Shown here: positions 8,926-16,861 of the stretch, in pieces
Layout of the letters: each line of letters starts with the position of its first letter
Numbering within the stretch: position 1 is the stretch's first letter
NCBI GenBank assembly: GCA_964433675.1
Contig: CAYSSJ010000014.1
Location: forward strand, 1 to 64,000
DNA from: CAYSSJ01 sp964433675
GTDB taxonomy: Bacteria > Cloacimonadota > Cloacimonadia > Cloacimonadales > TCS61
DNA: 64,000 bases
Reading direction: 5' to 3'
Notes under the pieces: model-generated
Databases searched by the model: none
Told to the model about the DNA's origin: nothing
What the model saw: the letters and a program-made list of their open reading frames with translations, nothing else
Translations under genes and position numbers: made by a program

Positions 8926-9174
8926 ATGTATTTCACTTACATAATTAGAAGCATTTCGTATCCGAGGAAAACTTATATCGGATTCACTACAAATATCGAA
9001 AACAGATTGAAATATCATAATCAAGGTAGAGTGCCCTCCACAAAAAATTTTGTCCCTTGGAAAGTGGAGTTCTATGCTGCCTTTTCGGATAGATTGTCTG
9101 CTATGCGTTTTGAACAGTACTTAAAAAGTGCGTCTGGCAAAGCTTTCTCCTCAAAACATTTTGGCATCAGATAA
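8926..9174 (+). CDS. Small GIY-YIG nuclease-superfamily protein
   Basis: 82 residues forming a single GIY-YIG domain, like the YhbQ/UPF0213 group: TYII near the start, TYIGFTTNIENRLKYHN, and an Arg/Glu-containing second half (MRFEQYLKSASGKAF). These are metal-dependent single-strand or structure nucleases; small stand-alone members have poorly defined roles. The longer frame from 8845 is rejected because GAGGAG sits 8 bases before the ATG at 8926 and the domain begins there. It lies between tmRNA and a terminator and is flanked by 68-bp direct repeats, which suggests an inserted element. Confidence 0.85.
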   Translation: MYFTYIIRSISYPRKTYIGFTTNIENRLKYHNQGRVPSTKNFVPWKVEFYAAFSDRLSAMRFEQYLKSASGKAFSSKHFGIR

Positions 9175-9175
9175 A

Positions 9176-9243
9176 TCGTTCCGAATAAATTCGGAACTTC
9201 GAATGGCTTGCCCGATGAAAGAGATTGATCTGAGACTCGTTTT
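9176..9243 (+). repeat. 68-bp direct repeat, right copy
   Basis: Second copy of the repeat at 8755-8822; begins right at the stop of the GIY-YIG gene and runs up to the terminator. Three mismatches seen, at the positions equivalent to 8792, 8806 and 8814 (approximate). Confidence 0.85.
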
Positions 9244-9250
9244 TGTATTA

Positions 9251-9284
9251 AAAAAAGGCAGATTCATATCTGCCCTTTTTTTTT
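9251..9284. terminator. Bidirectional terminator
   Basis: GGCAGAT (9257-9263), 4-base loop, ATCTGCC (9268-9274), flanked by an A tract on the left and nine T on the right, so it can stop transcription from tmRNA/GIY-YIG on the plus strand and from the lipoprotein gene on the minus strand. Confidence 0.92.
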
Positions 9285-9298
9285 ATCATTTTAACCAA

Positions 9299-9730
9299 TT
9301 AACTCATAGGCAATAAATTGGCATGAGCTATCCACTTCCAGCCTTGGGGAGTTTTGTTGAAAACCGTTAAACGAGCAGATTTCCGGGTGTAAGTTTCGCC
9401 CTCAATCGTTTCGGTTACATTAACAAAGTAAGATACATTCAGAGTATTATTATTTCTTGTTACGATAAAATCCGTTAACTCATATTCGCCCATATTCAAT
9501 TTTTCCAATAGCTCCAGTTCTTCGGATTTATTGCGAGCACCATCTTGATGAGCAGATTGAAAAGCAGGATCAAGTAAATCATCCAGATAATCGAGATTGG
9601 CAGATTGCATTGCATCCCAAAGCTCCCTAACCATAGCTTCCCCATCGACTTCTTCCGGTTGTTTCTCACAGGCGATGAAACTCAGTGTGATAGCTGTCGT
9701 GACAATAATAACAAGCATTAACTTCTTCAT
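9299..9730 (-). CDS. Lipoprotein with NTF2-like (DUF4440/SnoaL) domain
   Basis: 143 residues. The signal peptide MKKLMLVIIVTTAITLSFIAC ends in a lipobox-like FIA-C, followed by one cone-shaped NTF2-like domain (VRELWDAMQSANLDYLDDLL ... GWKWIAHANL), the pattern of DUF4440/SnoaL-like proteins. The function of such lipoproteins is not known. The ATG at 9730 is chosen over one 23 codons upstream because of AAGGAG just before it and the signal peptide. Single gene, ending on the shared terminator. Confidence 0.75.
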   Translation of the reverse strand: MKKLMLVIIVTTAITLSFIACEKQPEEVDGEAMVRELWDAMQSANLDYLDDLLDPAFQSAHQDGARNKSEELELLEKLNMGEYELTDFIVTRNNNTLNVSYFVNVTETIEGETYTRKSARLTVFNKTPQGWKWIAHANLLPMS

Positions 9731-10188
9731 AATTTCTCCTTTGCGTTTTTTTAATAACGAATCCAAGACTCTTTTTTGCAATCTTCTGTCAAGCAACAAA
9801 TTATACTCAAAAATAAATGCTGCATTGCGATCAAACTAATCATTCCGATAGACAGCTTCAGGGGACATATTTTCAATAGCCAAGGTTATGTTATACTTGT
9901 TCAATATCCAAGAATTTTATGTTTTATAAACTATGCGAAACTAAAAAAATTGACACAAAATTAAGCGGGAATTTTTTGACTCAAAATTTTGATAAAAGGG
10001 GGTAGATAAGATGTTCGATAAATTCAAGAGATGCGAAGATTTATTCGACTTTGTCTATCGTCTTTTCATCCGCTTTTTCCCCACGATGTCCAAAGGAGAA
10101 TTTTTGGTAGAAGTTTGCGCTTTTACCTCCACATTGAGTTAGAAGCAAACTCTTTACTCATACATAATAAACAAAAACGGAGGTAAAA
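9731..10188. other. Divergent intergenic region upstream of the polyamine operon
   Basis: 458 bases between the lipoprotein gene and speD. It should contain both promoters. A TTGACA lies at 9950-9955, but I could not find a convincing -10 at the right distance. A short open frame (10011-10142) is listed separately. Confidence 0.5.
10011..10142 (+). CDS. Possible 43-codon small ORF upstream of speD
   Basis: ATG to TAG, encoding 43 residues that begin MFDKFKRCEDLFDFVYRLF. A purine-rich AAAAGGGGG lies about 9 bases before the ATG. It ends 46 bases before speD and is followed by speD's own good ribosome site. It could be a leader peptide, a small protein or chance; no homolog is recognised. Leader ORFs controlling AdoMet decarboxylase are known in eukaryotes, so the position is at least suggestive. 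Confidence 0.3.
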   Translation: MFDKFKRCEDLFDFVYRLFIRFFPTMSKGEFLVEVCAFTSTLS

Positions 10189-10584
10189 ATGCAGGCTTTA
10201 GGAAAGCAAATACTCGTTGAATTTTATCGATGCAACGGGAATATATTGAAAGACACAAGACAAATTGAGAGTTACATGGTTGCAGCCTGTAATCTGGCAA
10301 AGGCAACTGTGGTAAGCAATACATTTCACGAATTCAGTCCCTACGGCGTTAGCGGAGTGGTAGTGATAGCCGAATCGCATGTAGCTATCCACACCTGGCC
10401 GGAATACAACTATGCCGCAGTGGATATCTTCACCTGCGGAGATACGATCGATCCGTGGGTTATCTACAAATTTCTCGAGGAGAAGTTTGAATCTGCTCAA
10501 TCGAGCATGATGGAGCTAAAAAGAGGGCTTTTTGATATCAGCGACAGCAAATTGCACCATAAACCGATGGAAAATGCGGTTTAG
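10189..10584 (+). CDS. speD: S-adenosylmethionine decarboxylase proenzyme
   Basis: 131 residues, the small (class 1b) prokaryotic form. It self-cleaves to create a pyruvoyl cofactor; the cleavage site is visible as AESHVAIHTWPE with Ser63 the expected pyruvoyl precursor, followed by the conserved AAVDIFTCGD. It makes decarboxylated AdoMet, the aminopropyl donor for SpeE. AAAACGGAGG-like ribosome site before the ATG. First gene of a four-gene polyamine operon. Confidence 0.96.
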   Translation: MQALGKQILVEFYRCNGNILKDTRQIESYMVAACNLAKATVVSNTFHEFSPYGVSGVVVIAESHVAIHTWPEYNYAAVDIFTCGDTIDPWVIYKFLEEKFESAQSSMMELKRGLFDISDSKLHHKPMENAV

Positions 10585-10594
10585 GGAGGCGACT

Positions 10595-11062
10595 ATGATG
10601 GTACATACACCGACCAAATACTTCTTTGCCAAAGGATACTCCGAAGGAGAGACAAAGTTGAACTCATTCGACAACGCTCTGCTAAAAGCCGGAGTCGGCG
10701 ACACCAATCTGATCCGATTGAGCAGTATAGTGCCACCCAATTGCCAACCGGTCGAACCTATCAAACTACCGGGCGGAGCTTTGATTCCAGTTGCCTATTC
10801 AGCTCTTACTTCGGATGATCCGGGGACTATAATCTCCGCCTCAGTAGCTATCGGCATCCCAAGAGATGAGACTCTGGCAGGAGTAATCATGGAGTATTCG
10901 GACAAAAACAGACCGGATGAAGTAGAAGCTAAGACAAGACAAATGGTAGTGGATGCATTCGCATTTAGAAAAAGAGAACTCAAAGAGATAAAATCCATCG
11001 TGATCTCGACTGAAGTAGAGAATATCGCCACTGTTTTTGCCGGCATTGTCTTGTGGTATTGA
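10595..11062 (+). CDS. pdaD: Pyruvoyl-dependent arginine decarboxylase
   Basis: 155 residues. Converts arginine to agmatine using a self-generated pyruvoyl group. The family opening PTKYFFAKGYSEG and the cleavage motif LSSIVPPNC (Ser43-Ser44) are clear, as are GIPRDETLAGVIMEYS and the C-terminal half with TVFAGIVLWY. A frame start at 10532 is rejected: GGGAGG overlapping the speD stop positions either ATG at 10595 or the adjacent one at 10598. This family is common in archaea and scattered in bacteria. It feeds agmatine to the next two enzymes. Confidence 0.94.
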   Translation: MMVHTPTKYFFAKGYSEGETKLNSFDNALLKAGVGDTNLIRLSSIVPPNCQPVEPIKLPGGALIPVAYSALTSDDPGTIISASVAIGIPRDETLAGVIMEYSDKNRPDEVEAKTRQMVVDAFAFRKRELKEIKSIVISTEVENIATVFAGIVLWY

Positions 11063-11079
11063 GAGCATGGGAGGCTAAT

Positions 11080-11922
11080 ATGGAACTATGGTACACCGAG
11101 AAACATACGCCTTCCAGTGGTTTGACAATGAAAGTATCGCAAACTCTATACAAACAGAAGAGTGAGTATCAGGATTTGACTATCTTGCAAACTGAAGATT
11201 TTGGCAAAGTAATGCTGCTCGATGGCTTGATCATGTTAACCGAAAAGGACGAATTCGTTTATCATGAGATGATCTCTCACATAGCTATGTACACACATCC
11301 GCATCCGAAAAAGGTTCTCATAATCGGCGGTGGGGATGGTGGTACTCTGCGGGAAGTAACGAAACACAAAAGTGTGGAATGCGCTACATTGGTAGAAATA
11401 GATGAGATGGTGATAAATGCTTCCAAACAGTACTTCCCAAAATTAGCTGCCGGTTTCAGTGCGGATAATGCTAAAGTTCTCACTGAAGATGGGATCAGAT
11501 TTGTGCATACTACCAAAGAGAGATTCGATGTGATTATCATAGATTCCACCGATCCGATCGGACCCGCCGAAGGTCTTTTTCACAAAGATTTTTATCGGAG
11601 TTGTATGGAAATTCTTACTGATGAGGGGATATTGGTAGCACAATCTGAATCACCGTTTATTCCCATTTATGCGCAAGTCATCAGCAATGTGCAAAGAGAT
11701 CTCGGGGCGCTCTTTCCCATCACAAAACTCTATCTCGCTGCTATCCCGACTTATCCATCCGGATTGTGGAGCTTCTCGATTGCCAGTAAAAAACATGACC
11801 CGGAAAATGAGTTCGATATCGAGCAGATAGACGAAGCTAATCTTGAATTGTCTTACTATAATGCCGAGATCCATCGAGCTTGTTTTGCGTTGCCAAATTT
11901 CGTGGGGAAAATGCTGGTATGA
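11080..11922 (+). CDS. speE: Spermidine synthase (polyamine aminopropyltransferase)
   Basis: 280 residues with the class I methyltransferase-like fold. IIGGGDGGTLREVTKH binds the AdoMet moiety, VEIDEMVI follows, and IIIDSTDPIGPAEGLF carries the catalytic Asp. GGGAGG lies 5 bases before the ATG at 11080; the 9-codon longer frame is rejected. The acceptor may be putrescine or, as in Thermus, agmatine, because both agmatine-forming and ureohydrolase genes flank it. Its stop overlaps the speB start (ATGA). Confidence 0.95.
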   Translation: MELWYTEKHTPSSGLTMKVSQTLYKQKSEYQDLTILQTEDFGKVMLLDGLIMLTEKDEFVYHEMISHIAMYTHPHPKKVLIIGGGDGGTLREVTKHKSVECATLVEIDEMVINASKQYFPKLAAGFSADNAKVLTEDGIRFVHTTKERFDVIIIDSTDPIGPAEGLFHKDFYRSCMEILTDEGILVAQSESPFIPIYAQVISNVQRDLGALFPITKLYLAAIPTYPSGLWSFSIASKKHDPENEFDIEQIDEANLELSYYNAEIHRACFALPNFVGKMLV

Positions 11923-12770
11923 TCGAATCGAGAAACTATCTGGATTTTGAATGCAGTTACCTTGATGCAAAAGTAGTATTTTTGGGAATACCGTTCGACG
12001 GTACCAGCAGTTTCAGACCCGGCAGTAGATTTGCACCTTCAGCTATCCGTCAATATTCTGTAGGATTGGAATCCTATTCTCCCTATTTCGATAGATCACT
12101 GACGGATTGTTATGTGCATGATATGGGAGACCTTTCCCTACCGTTTGGCAACACAAAAAGGGTAATTGAAATCATCGAAACGCAGATCTCTAAGATATTA
12201 GAAGATGATAAGAAAGTCCTCGCTTGCGGTGGTGAACATCTGATCTCCTATCCTATTCTGAAGAGTTATGCAAAGAAATATGAAAATCTACACTTGCTCC
12301 ATTTCGATGCTCATGCCGATCTTAGAACCGATTATCTCGGTGAGAGGTGTTCTCATGCCAGTGTGATCAGATTGGTAACCGAAGTCATCTCACCAAACCG
12401 GATTTTTCAGTTCGGGATCAGATCGGGCGAAAAAGATGAATTCGAATATGCCAAGGCAAATACAAGATTTTATCCTTTCGATTTACAAAAAGTCGGTCAT
12501 GCTCTATCAGCTATTCCACCACAAGCACCTGTTTATATCAGTCTGGACTTGGATATTCTGGATCCCTCTGTGCTGCCGGCTACAGGCACTCCTGAACCGG
12601 GCGGTGTATATTTTAATGAGCTATTAGAAGCTACGAGGAAACTAAAACAGCTCAATGTGGTAGGCATAGATGTGGTCGAATTGGCGCCGGATTACGATAG
12701 CTCCGGTGTCTCAAACATTGTGGCTGCCAAACTGATCAGGGAACTTACTTTCTTGATATCTCCTATCTAA
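11919..12770 (+). CDS. speB: Agmatinase-family ureohydrolase
   Basis: 283 residues of the arginase/agmatinase family. The binuclear manganese motifs are complete: ACGGEHLIS, HFDAHADLR, SLDLDILDPS and GIDVVELAP. It removes urea from agmatine to give putrescine, or from aminopropylagmatine to give spermidine. The start at 11919 forms an ATGA overlap with speE, which I prefer to the longer frame from 11880. The 3' end overlaps a convergent small gene by 8 bases. Confidence 0.93.
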   Translation: MIESRNYLDFECSYLDAKVVFLGIPFDGTSSFRPGSRFAPSAIRQYSVGLESYSPYFDRSLTDCYVHDMGDLSLPFGNTKRVIEIIETQISKILEDDKKVLACGGEHLISYPILKSYAKKYENLHLLHFDAHADLRTDYLGERCSHASVIRLVTEVISPNRIFQFGIRSGEKDEFEYAKANTRFYPFDLQKVGHALSAIPPQAPVYISLDLDILDPSVLPATGTPEPGGVYFNELLEATRKLKQLNVVGIDVVELAPDYDSSGVSNIVAAKLIRELTFLISPI

Positions 12771-12930
12771 AGAAATTCTGTTGATGCTTTTTCTTGCTTT
12801 TTCTATCTTCTATATAAGCACCATCTTGTTTGTGCTGTTCCCGTTTTTCCAAAGCTTCTTTGATATCATCAGTACGAAGCAGGACTTGTTTCTTCTGATT
12901 ATAAACCGTGTAACGCTCTTTTGCTTTCAT
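12763..12930 (-). CDS. Small basic hypothetical protein (55 aa)
   Basis: ATG to TAG on the minus strand, encoding 55 residues that are highly charged and lysine-rich, beginning MKAKERYTVYNQKKQVLLRT. A strong CAGGAGG ribosome site lies 5 bases before the ATG, which is the main reason for calling it. No family recognised. It converges on speB with an 8-base overlap of stop codons. The Lys/Arg-rich tail (EDRKSKKKHQQNFFR) could bind nucleic acid, but that is a guess. Confidence 0.7.
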   Translation of the reverse strand: MKAKERYTVYNQKKQVLLRTDDIKEALEKREQHKQDGAYIEDRKSKKKHQQNFFR

Positions 12931-13042
12931 AATTCCTCCTGAAAAAAATATAGTTCTGTATGAGATAAATGCAATTATTTTGTTTTTTAACTTGCCCTCA
13001 GAGAAATGATATATATATTATGCATATCAAGGAGGAGAAAAA

Positions 13043-13120
13043 ATGTTGATATTAAATATGTTTATACTTGACAAGGAAAAAGGTGTTTTGATATTTAGTA
13101 AAAATAGATCATTAAAGTAA
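13043..13120 (+). CDS. Possible 25-codon small ORF
   Basis: ATG to TAA, 25 residues beginning MLILNMFILDKEKG, preceded by AAGGAGGAG at good spacing. It ends 21 bases before the next gene. The same DNA contains TTGACA (13068-13073) with a weak TATTTA 18 bases on, so it may be a promoter region rather than a gene. No family recognised. Confidence 0.3.
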   Translation: MLILNMFILDKEKGVLIFSKNRSLK

Positions 13121-13141
13121 ATCACGAAAAGGAGATTGTAT

Positions 13142-13387
13142 ATGAAGAATTTAATTAAATTGCTATTCGGCATAGTGTTAGTAGCGTCATTATTGCTAAC
13201 TGCCTGTGCCCCACCACCACCGCCAGTATCACGAGATCAGTTGGAGCAAGCTGAGATGGATGCTGTAGAGGCTGAAGAGACTGCAGAAGAGCTTCGCAGA
13301 GAATTATCGGAACTAAGAGAACAACTTCGCATCAAAGAAGTCGAATTAGAATCGTTAAAAGAATATGAACGACAACTTGGAGAATAG
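13142..13387 (+). CDS. Small coiled-coil lipoprotein
   Basis: 81 residues: signal peptide MKNLIKLLFGIVLVASLLL with lipobox LLTAC, a proline run, then a long charged heptad-like helix to the end. This build (lipid anchor plus short coiled coil) resembles Lpp-type or trimeric spacer lipoproteins, but no family is recognised. AAAAGGAG lies 7 bases before the ATG. It is 9 bases upstream of the LysM protein and probably acts with it at the envelope. Confidence 0.8.
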   Translation: MKNLIKLLFGIVLVASLLLTACAPPPPPVSRDQLEQAEMDAVEAEETAEELRRELSELREQLRIKEVELESLKEYERQLGE

Positions 13388-13396
13388 GAGAGTATC

Positions 13397-14284
13397 ATGA
13401 AAAAAATAACTTTAATTGCCATAATTAGTCTAATTTTAGTACCGGCATTTTTGTCTGCAAGCTTTGTATATCTCGATGAAGATGATTACAAAAGACTGAG
13501 CAAAAGTGAGCGCGAAGCATATTGGAACACATTGGAAAGTGAACTGATAGCTCGTCAGGAGAGAAAAGCCAATGCAATCGCGGAAGCTGAAAAATACCAG
13601 CGTGAGATCGATGAACTAGAGCAGCAAATCGAACAAGTAGATTCTGAATATCAGATTGTTTATAATAGGATTATGTCCAGACTTAACGTAGCTGAACAAG
13701 ATCTACCGCAAACACAGCGTAGACTCGATCAATATCAAAGAGACCTACAGCGTTGGGACCAACTTTCCGATTCCGAACTTTGGGAAAGAAGAAAAGAAGT
13801 ACAAAGATTGATAGCAGAGATCAAAGAATTCAAAGAGACAGATGAAGCTAAAGCTCCTGATTTTCGTGATGATATAGCAGATCTGGACAGAAGATTGCAG
13901 AATATCGAAAGATCTCTTGAACAAGCGCGCCCGAAATACTACGAAGATACTTATACAGTTGTAAAAGGTGACTTCTTGTACAAAATCGCCGGTTACAGTT
14001 TTATTTATGATGATTCTTCCAAATGGCCGATCATCTATCGTGCCAATAGAGACCAGATCAGAGATCCGAATATCATAAGTCCCGATCAAGTGCTCAAAAT
14101 ACCACGTGGTTTACCTACTTCATGGAAAGTGTATAGAGGTGAATTCCTCTGGAAAATAGCATCTTATCCCGAAATTTATGGTGATGGCGCTAAATGGCCT
14201 GTAATCTATCGTGCAAACAAGGATCAGATCAAAGATCCGGATTTGATCTATCCAAACCAGATTTTCGTAATTCCAAGAGATTAA
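13397..14284 (+). CDS. Secreted coiled-coil protein with two LysM domains
   Basis: 295 residues: signal peptide (MKKITLIAIISLILVPAFLSA), a Glu/Gln/Arg-rich coiled coil of about 150 residues, then two tandem LysM-like modules. The modules start YTVVKGDFLYKIAGY and WKVYRGEFLWKIASY and end with DQVLKIPRG and NQIFVIPRD. LysM domains bind peptidoglycan, so the protein probably tethers to the cell wall in the periplasm. It is cotranscribed with the upstream lipoprotein and followed by a strong terminator. Confidence 0.88.
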   Translation: MKKITLIAIISLILVPAFLSASFVYLDEDDYKRLSKSEREAYWNTLESELIARQERKANAIAEAEKYQREIDELEQQIEQVDSEYQIVYNRIMSRLNVAEQDLPQTQRRLDQYQRDLQRWDQLSDSELWERRKEVQRLIAEIKEFKETDEAKAPDFRDDIADLDRRLQNIERSLEQARPKYYEDTYTVVKGDFLYKIAGYSFIYDDSSKWPIIYRANRDQIRDPNIISPDQVLKIPRGLPTSWKVYRGEFLWKIASYPEIYGDGAKWPVIYRANKDQIKDPDLIYPNQIFVIPRD

Positions 14285-14297
14285 TATAGAATATAAG

Positions 14298-14340
14298 TAA
14301 AGCCTCTCTATCATACAATTCAAGAGAGGCTTTATTTTTT
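14298..14340 (+). terminator. Rho-independent terminator after LysM gene
   Basis: An 11-bp perfect stem (TAAAGCCTCTC at 14298-14308 with GAGAGGCTTTA at 14324-14334), 15-base loop, then six T. It lies 13 bases past the stop and separates this gene from pgpH. Confidence 0.93.
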
Positions 14341-14351
14341 AATAAAACAAA

Positions 14352-16454
14352 GTGAACAAAATAAAACTCATCCTCATAATAGCGACTGCGGTCATCATTA
14401 CTGTACTATATATGCTTTTCAGTCCTGACCGTTACTTTAGTTATCAGACAGATCTGAAAGTTGGTTCGATCGCTACAAAGGACGTCATTGCACCTTTCGA
14501 CTTTGACATCTATAAACCGCAAGATCGATTGATAGCGGAACAAGAGCGGGCAATAGCGAGTGTTCTGCCAATCTACAAAGTATCCGAAAACCTGAAATTC
14601 AACGCTCAGAAAAACCTGGATTTTATTTTCCAGCATTTCAATGACCCTGCCTTATCCGCCGAAGAGATCCATGAAAAGCTGAAAGATAACGGATATCCAC
14701 TCTCGGAAGAATCTATCGATATTTTGATGGATATCGAGGTTAGAAGAAAGATCTACACTTACATGTCCGAAAGGTTATCCCGCATTTTTGATATCGGTAT
14801 CTATCCAAATACATACCCTCACAAAACTATCAAAGTCGTTCGCAATGATCAGATAAACGAATATGCATTGTCTCGCTTGTACTCCATGGAAGAATCTGAG
14901 GAACATCTGGTAGAGAATTACCCCGATAGCCACCAAAAGCCTGTTATTGAAGATCTGGCAAATCTGACCTTGATAGAGAACATCATCGTAGATCAGGATC
15001 TTACTAACATAGAAAAACAAAGAGCCCGAGAGAGCGTTTCTCCTACTGTGGGCAAGGTACTGAGAAATGAGAGGATCATCAGCAAAAATCAACGAATCAC
15101 CCATGATGATATGATCAAACTGAACTCATTGATTCGTGCCCAGCGAGAACGAGAAGATCTTACTGATACCGGCCGCCTACTATTGAATACCGTCGGCATC
15201 TTTCTATTATCTTTCATTTTGTTGATATTGGTCTATTACCTTATTGCTATTTTCTTTTCCGCCGATTATCTGAAGACTCCACTGCTTATCGTATTACTAC
15301 TCTCCTTTTTGTTATCTATCATTATGACTATTTTCGTTAATAATATTCTGCAACTATCTCCCTACTTTATCCCCTTCAGTCTTAGCATTCTAATCATCGC
15401 TATGCTGTTTAGACCGTTTATCGGAATAATCAGCACCTTCTTCAATATGATCTTCATATCAATGTTTTTGAATTGGATCTACATTATTCCTCTGATAATG
15501 GCTTTATCTACTTATGGAGCAATAATTGGTCTGAAAAAGATCAAAAACAAAGATGCCCATTTCCCGCTGCTTGTATATCTTATTGGCTCATTTGTCATCA
15601 TCTATTCATTATTCAATGCTCTAACTGCCGATGTGTTTACACATTATCTTACCCAAATGCTTTATGGAGTGATCTCTTGTATCATCTCGGTATCTTTGTT
15701 AGTCATCATATTACCATTTGTGGAAAAGCGTCTGGACATAGCAACCAAAAGTGTCTTGCTGGATCTGATCAATTTTGATAATGAGCTGTTGAAGCGCATG
15801 TCTATAACGATGCCGGGAACTTATCACCATTCTCTCATCGTAGGTAATTTAGCCGAAAGTGCGGCAGAAGCTATTGGTGCCAACCATTTACTTGCTCGCG
15901 TGGCAAGCTATTATCATGATATCGGCAAAATGGAGAATCCTGAGATTTTTGTGGAAAATAATCCCAACAGTGATGATATGCATGAAAAACTTTTAGCAAA
16001 CGAAAGTGCGAAACTGATACGAACACATGTCCAAAATGGTGTATCTCTGGCAAAAAAATACAAACTCCCCAAAGCTGTGATTGAGATCATCAAGCAGCAT
16101 CATGGTACTTCAATGATCAAATACTTCTATCATAAAGCTCAGGAGACAAACTTGGATTCCGGACAGGAAGACTATTACTATCAAGGTCCTAAACCTCAAT
16201 CTAAGGAAGCAGCTATACTGATGATAGCTGACATCGTAGAATCGACTACCAAAGCTTTGGATAGCTACGAAGAAACTAAGATCAAAAAAGTGCTCGATAA
16301 TACTGTGAAAAGACTGATAAATGAAGGGCAACTCAATGAAGCACCGATCACCCTAAAAGAGTTGGAAACGGTCAAAGCATACATGCTACCTATCCTGACC
16401 GGCGTTTATAGGAAGAGAATTGACTACCCGACAGAAACTAAAGCCGATAATTAA
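14352..16454 (+). CDS. pgpH: 7TM-HD phosphohydrolase, PgpH-like cyclic-di-AMP phosphodiesterase
   Basis: 700 residues. Layout matches the 7TMR-HD family: an N-terminal helix, a large extracytoplasmic region to about residue 280, seven transmembrane helices (about 280-460) and a C-terminal HD domain with GTYHHSLIVGNLAE, YYHDIGKMENP and IIKQHHGT. Characterised members hydrolyse c-di-AMP; no diadenylate cyclase is in the window. The start is a GTG without a clear ribosome site, chosen because the signal-anchor begins there. First gene of a five-gene operon with overlapping ends. Confidence 0.9.
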   Translation: MNKIKLILIIATAVIITVLYMLFSPDRYFSYQTDLKVGSIATKDVIAPFDFDIYKPQDRLIAEQERAIASVLPIYKVSENLKFNAQKNLDFIFQHFNDPALSAEEIHEKLKDNGYPLSEESIDILMDIEVRRKIYTYMSERLSRIFDIGIYPNTYPHKTIKVVRNDQINEYALSRLYSMEESEEHLVENYPDSHQKPVIEDLANLTLIENIIVDQDLTNIEKQRARESVSPTVGKVLRNERIISKNQRITHDDMIKLNSLIRAQREREDLTDTGRLLLNTVGIFLLSFILLILVYYLIAIFFSADYLKTPLLIVLLLSFLLSIIMTIFVNNILQLSPYFIPFSLSILIIAMLFRPFIGIISTFFNMIFISMFLNWIYIIPLIMALSTYGAIIGLKKIKNKDAHFPLLVYLIGSFVIIYSLFNALTADVFTHYLTQMLYGVISCIISVSLLVIILPFVEKRLDIATKSVLLDLINFDNELLKRMSITMPGTYHHSLIVGNLAESAAEAIGANHLLARVASYYHDIGKMENPEIFVENNPNSDDMHEKLLANESAKLIRTHVQNGVSLAKKYKLPKAVIEIIKQHHGTSMIKYFYHKAQETNLDSGQEDYYYQGPKPQSKEAAILMIADIVESTTKALDSYEETKIKKVLDNTVKRLINEGQLNEAPITLKELETVKAYMLPILTGVYRKRIDYPTETKADN

Positions 16455-16860
16455 TATTACAAACGAGACTGATAATCAGGTAAATGAAGATATCTTCTAT
16501 CCTGTGCTTGAAACAGTTGTCATCCACGAAAACCAGGCAGAGGATTCGATCGTAAATCTGTTAATTACAGATAGTGCAAACATGGCAAAATATAACAAAC
16601 GTTATCGTGGCATAGACCAGCCTACCGATGTCATTGCATTTCCCGCTACTATCTCAGATGTTCCAATCTTGGGAGATATTATCATTGACATTTCTACTGC
16701 TATTTCTCAAAAGGGAAAAAAAGATATTGATAAGGAATTAGAGGAGTTGTTTTTGCATGGGTTGTTACATTTACTTGATTACGATCATATTTCCCAAAAG
16801 CAACAAGAAATTATGAGATCTAAGGAAGAGAAATATATTTTAGAGGAGAACAAGAAGTAA
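16420..16860 (+). CDS. ybeY: Endoribonuclease YbeY
   Basis: 146 residues. The zinc motif HGLLHLLDYDH (consensus HGxLHLxGYDH) near residue 108 and the conserved ADSANMAKYNKRYRGIDQPTDV-like segment identify the 16S rRNA maturation/quality-control RNase. The start appears to be TTG at 16420 behind AGGAAGAG, overlapping pgpH by 35 bases; no ATG is available upstream of the conserved core. The order pgpH-ybeY-CorC is a familiar bacterial arrangement. Confidence 0.92.
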   Translation: MTTRQKLKPIINITNETDNQVNEDIFYPVLETVVIHENQAEDSIVNLLITDSANMAKYNKRYRGIDQPTDVIAFPATISDVPILGDIIIDISTAISQKGKKDIDKELEELFLHGLLHLLDYDHISQKQQEIMRSKEEKYILEENKK

Positions 16861-16861
16861 A

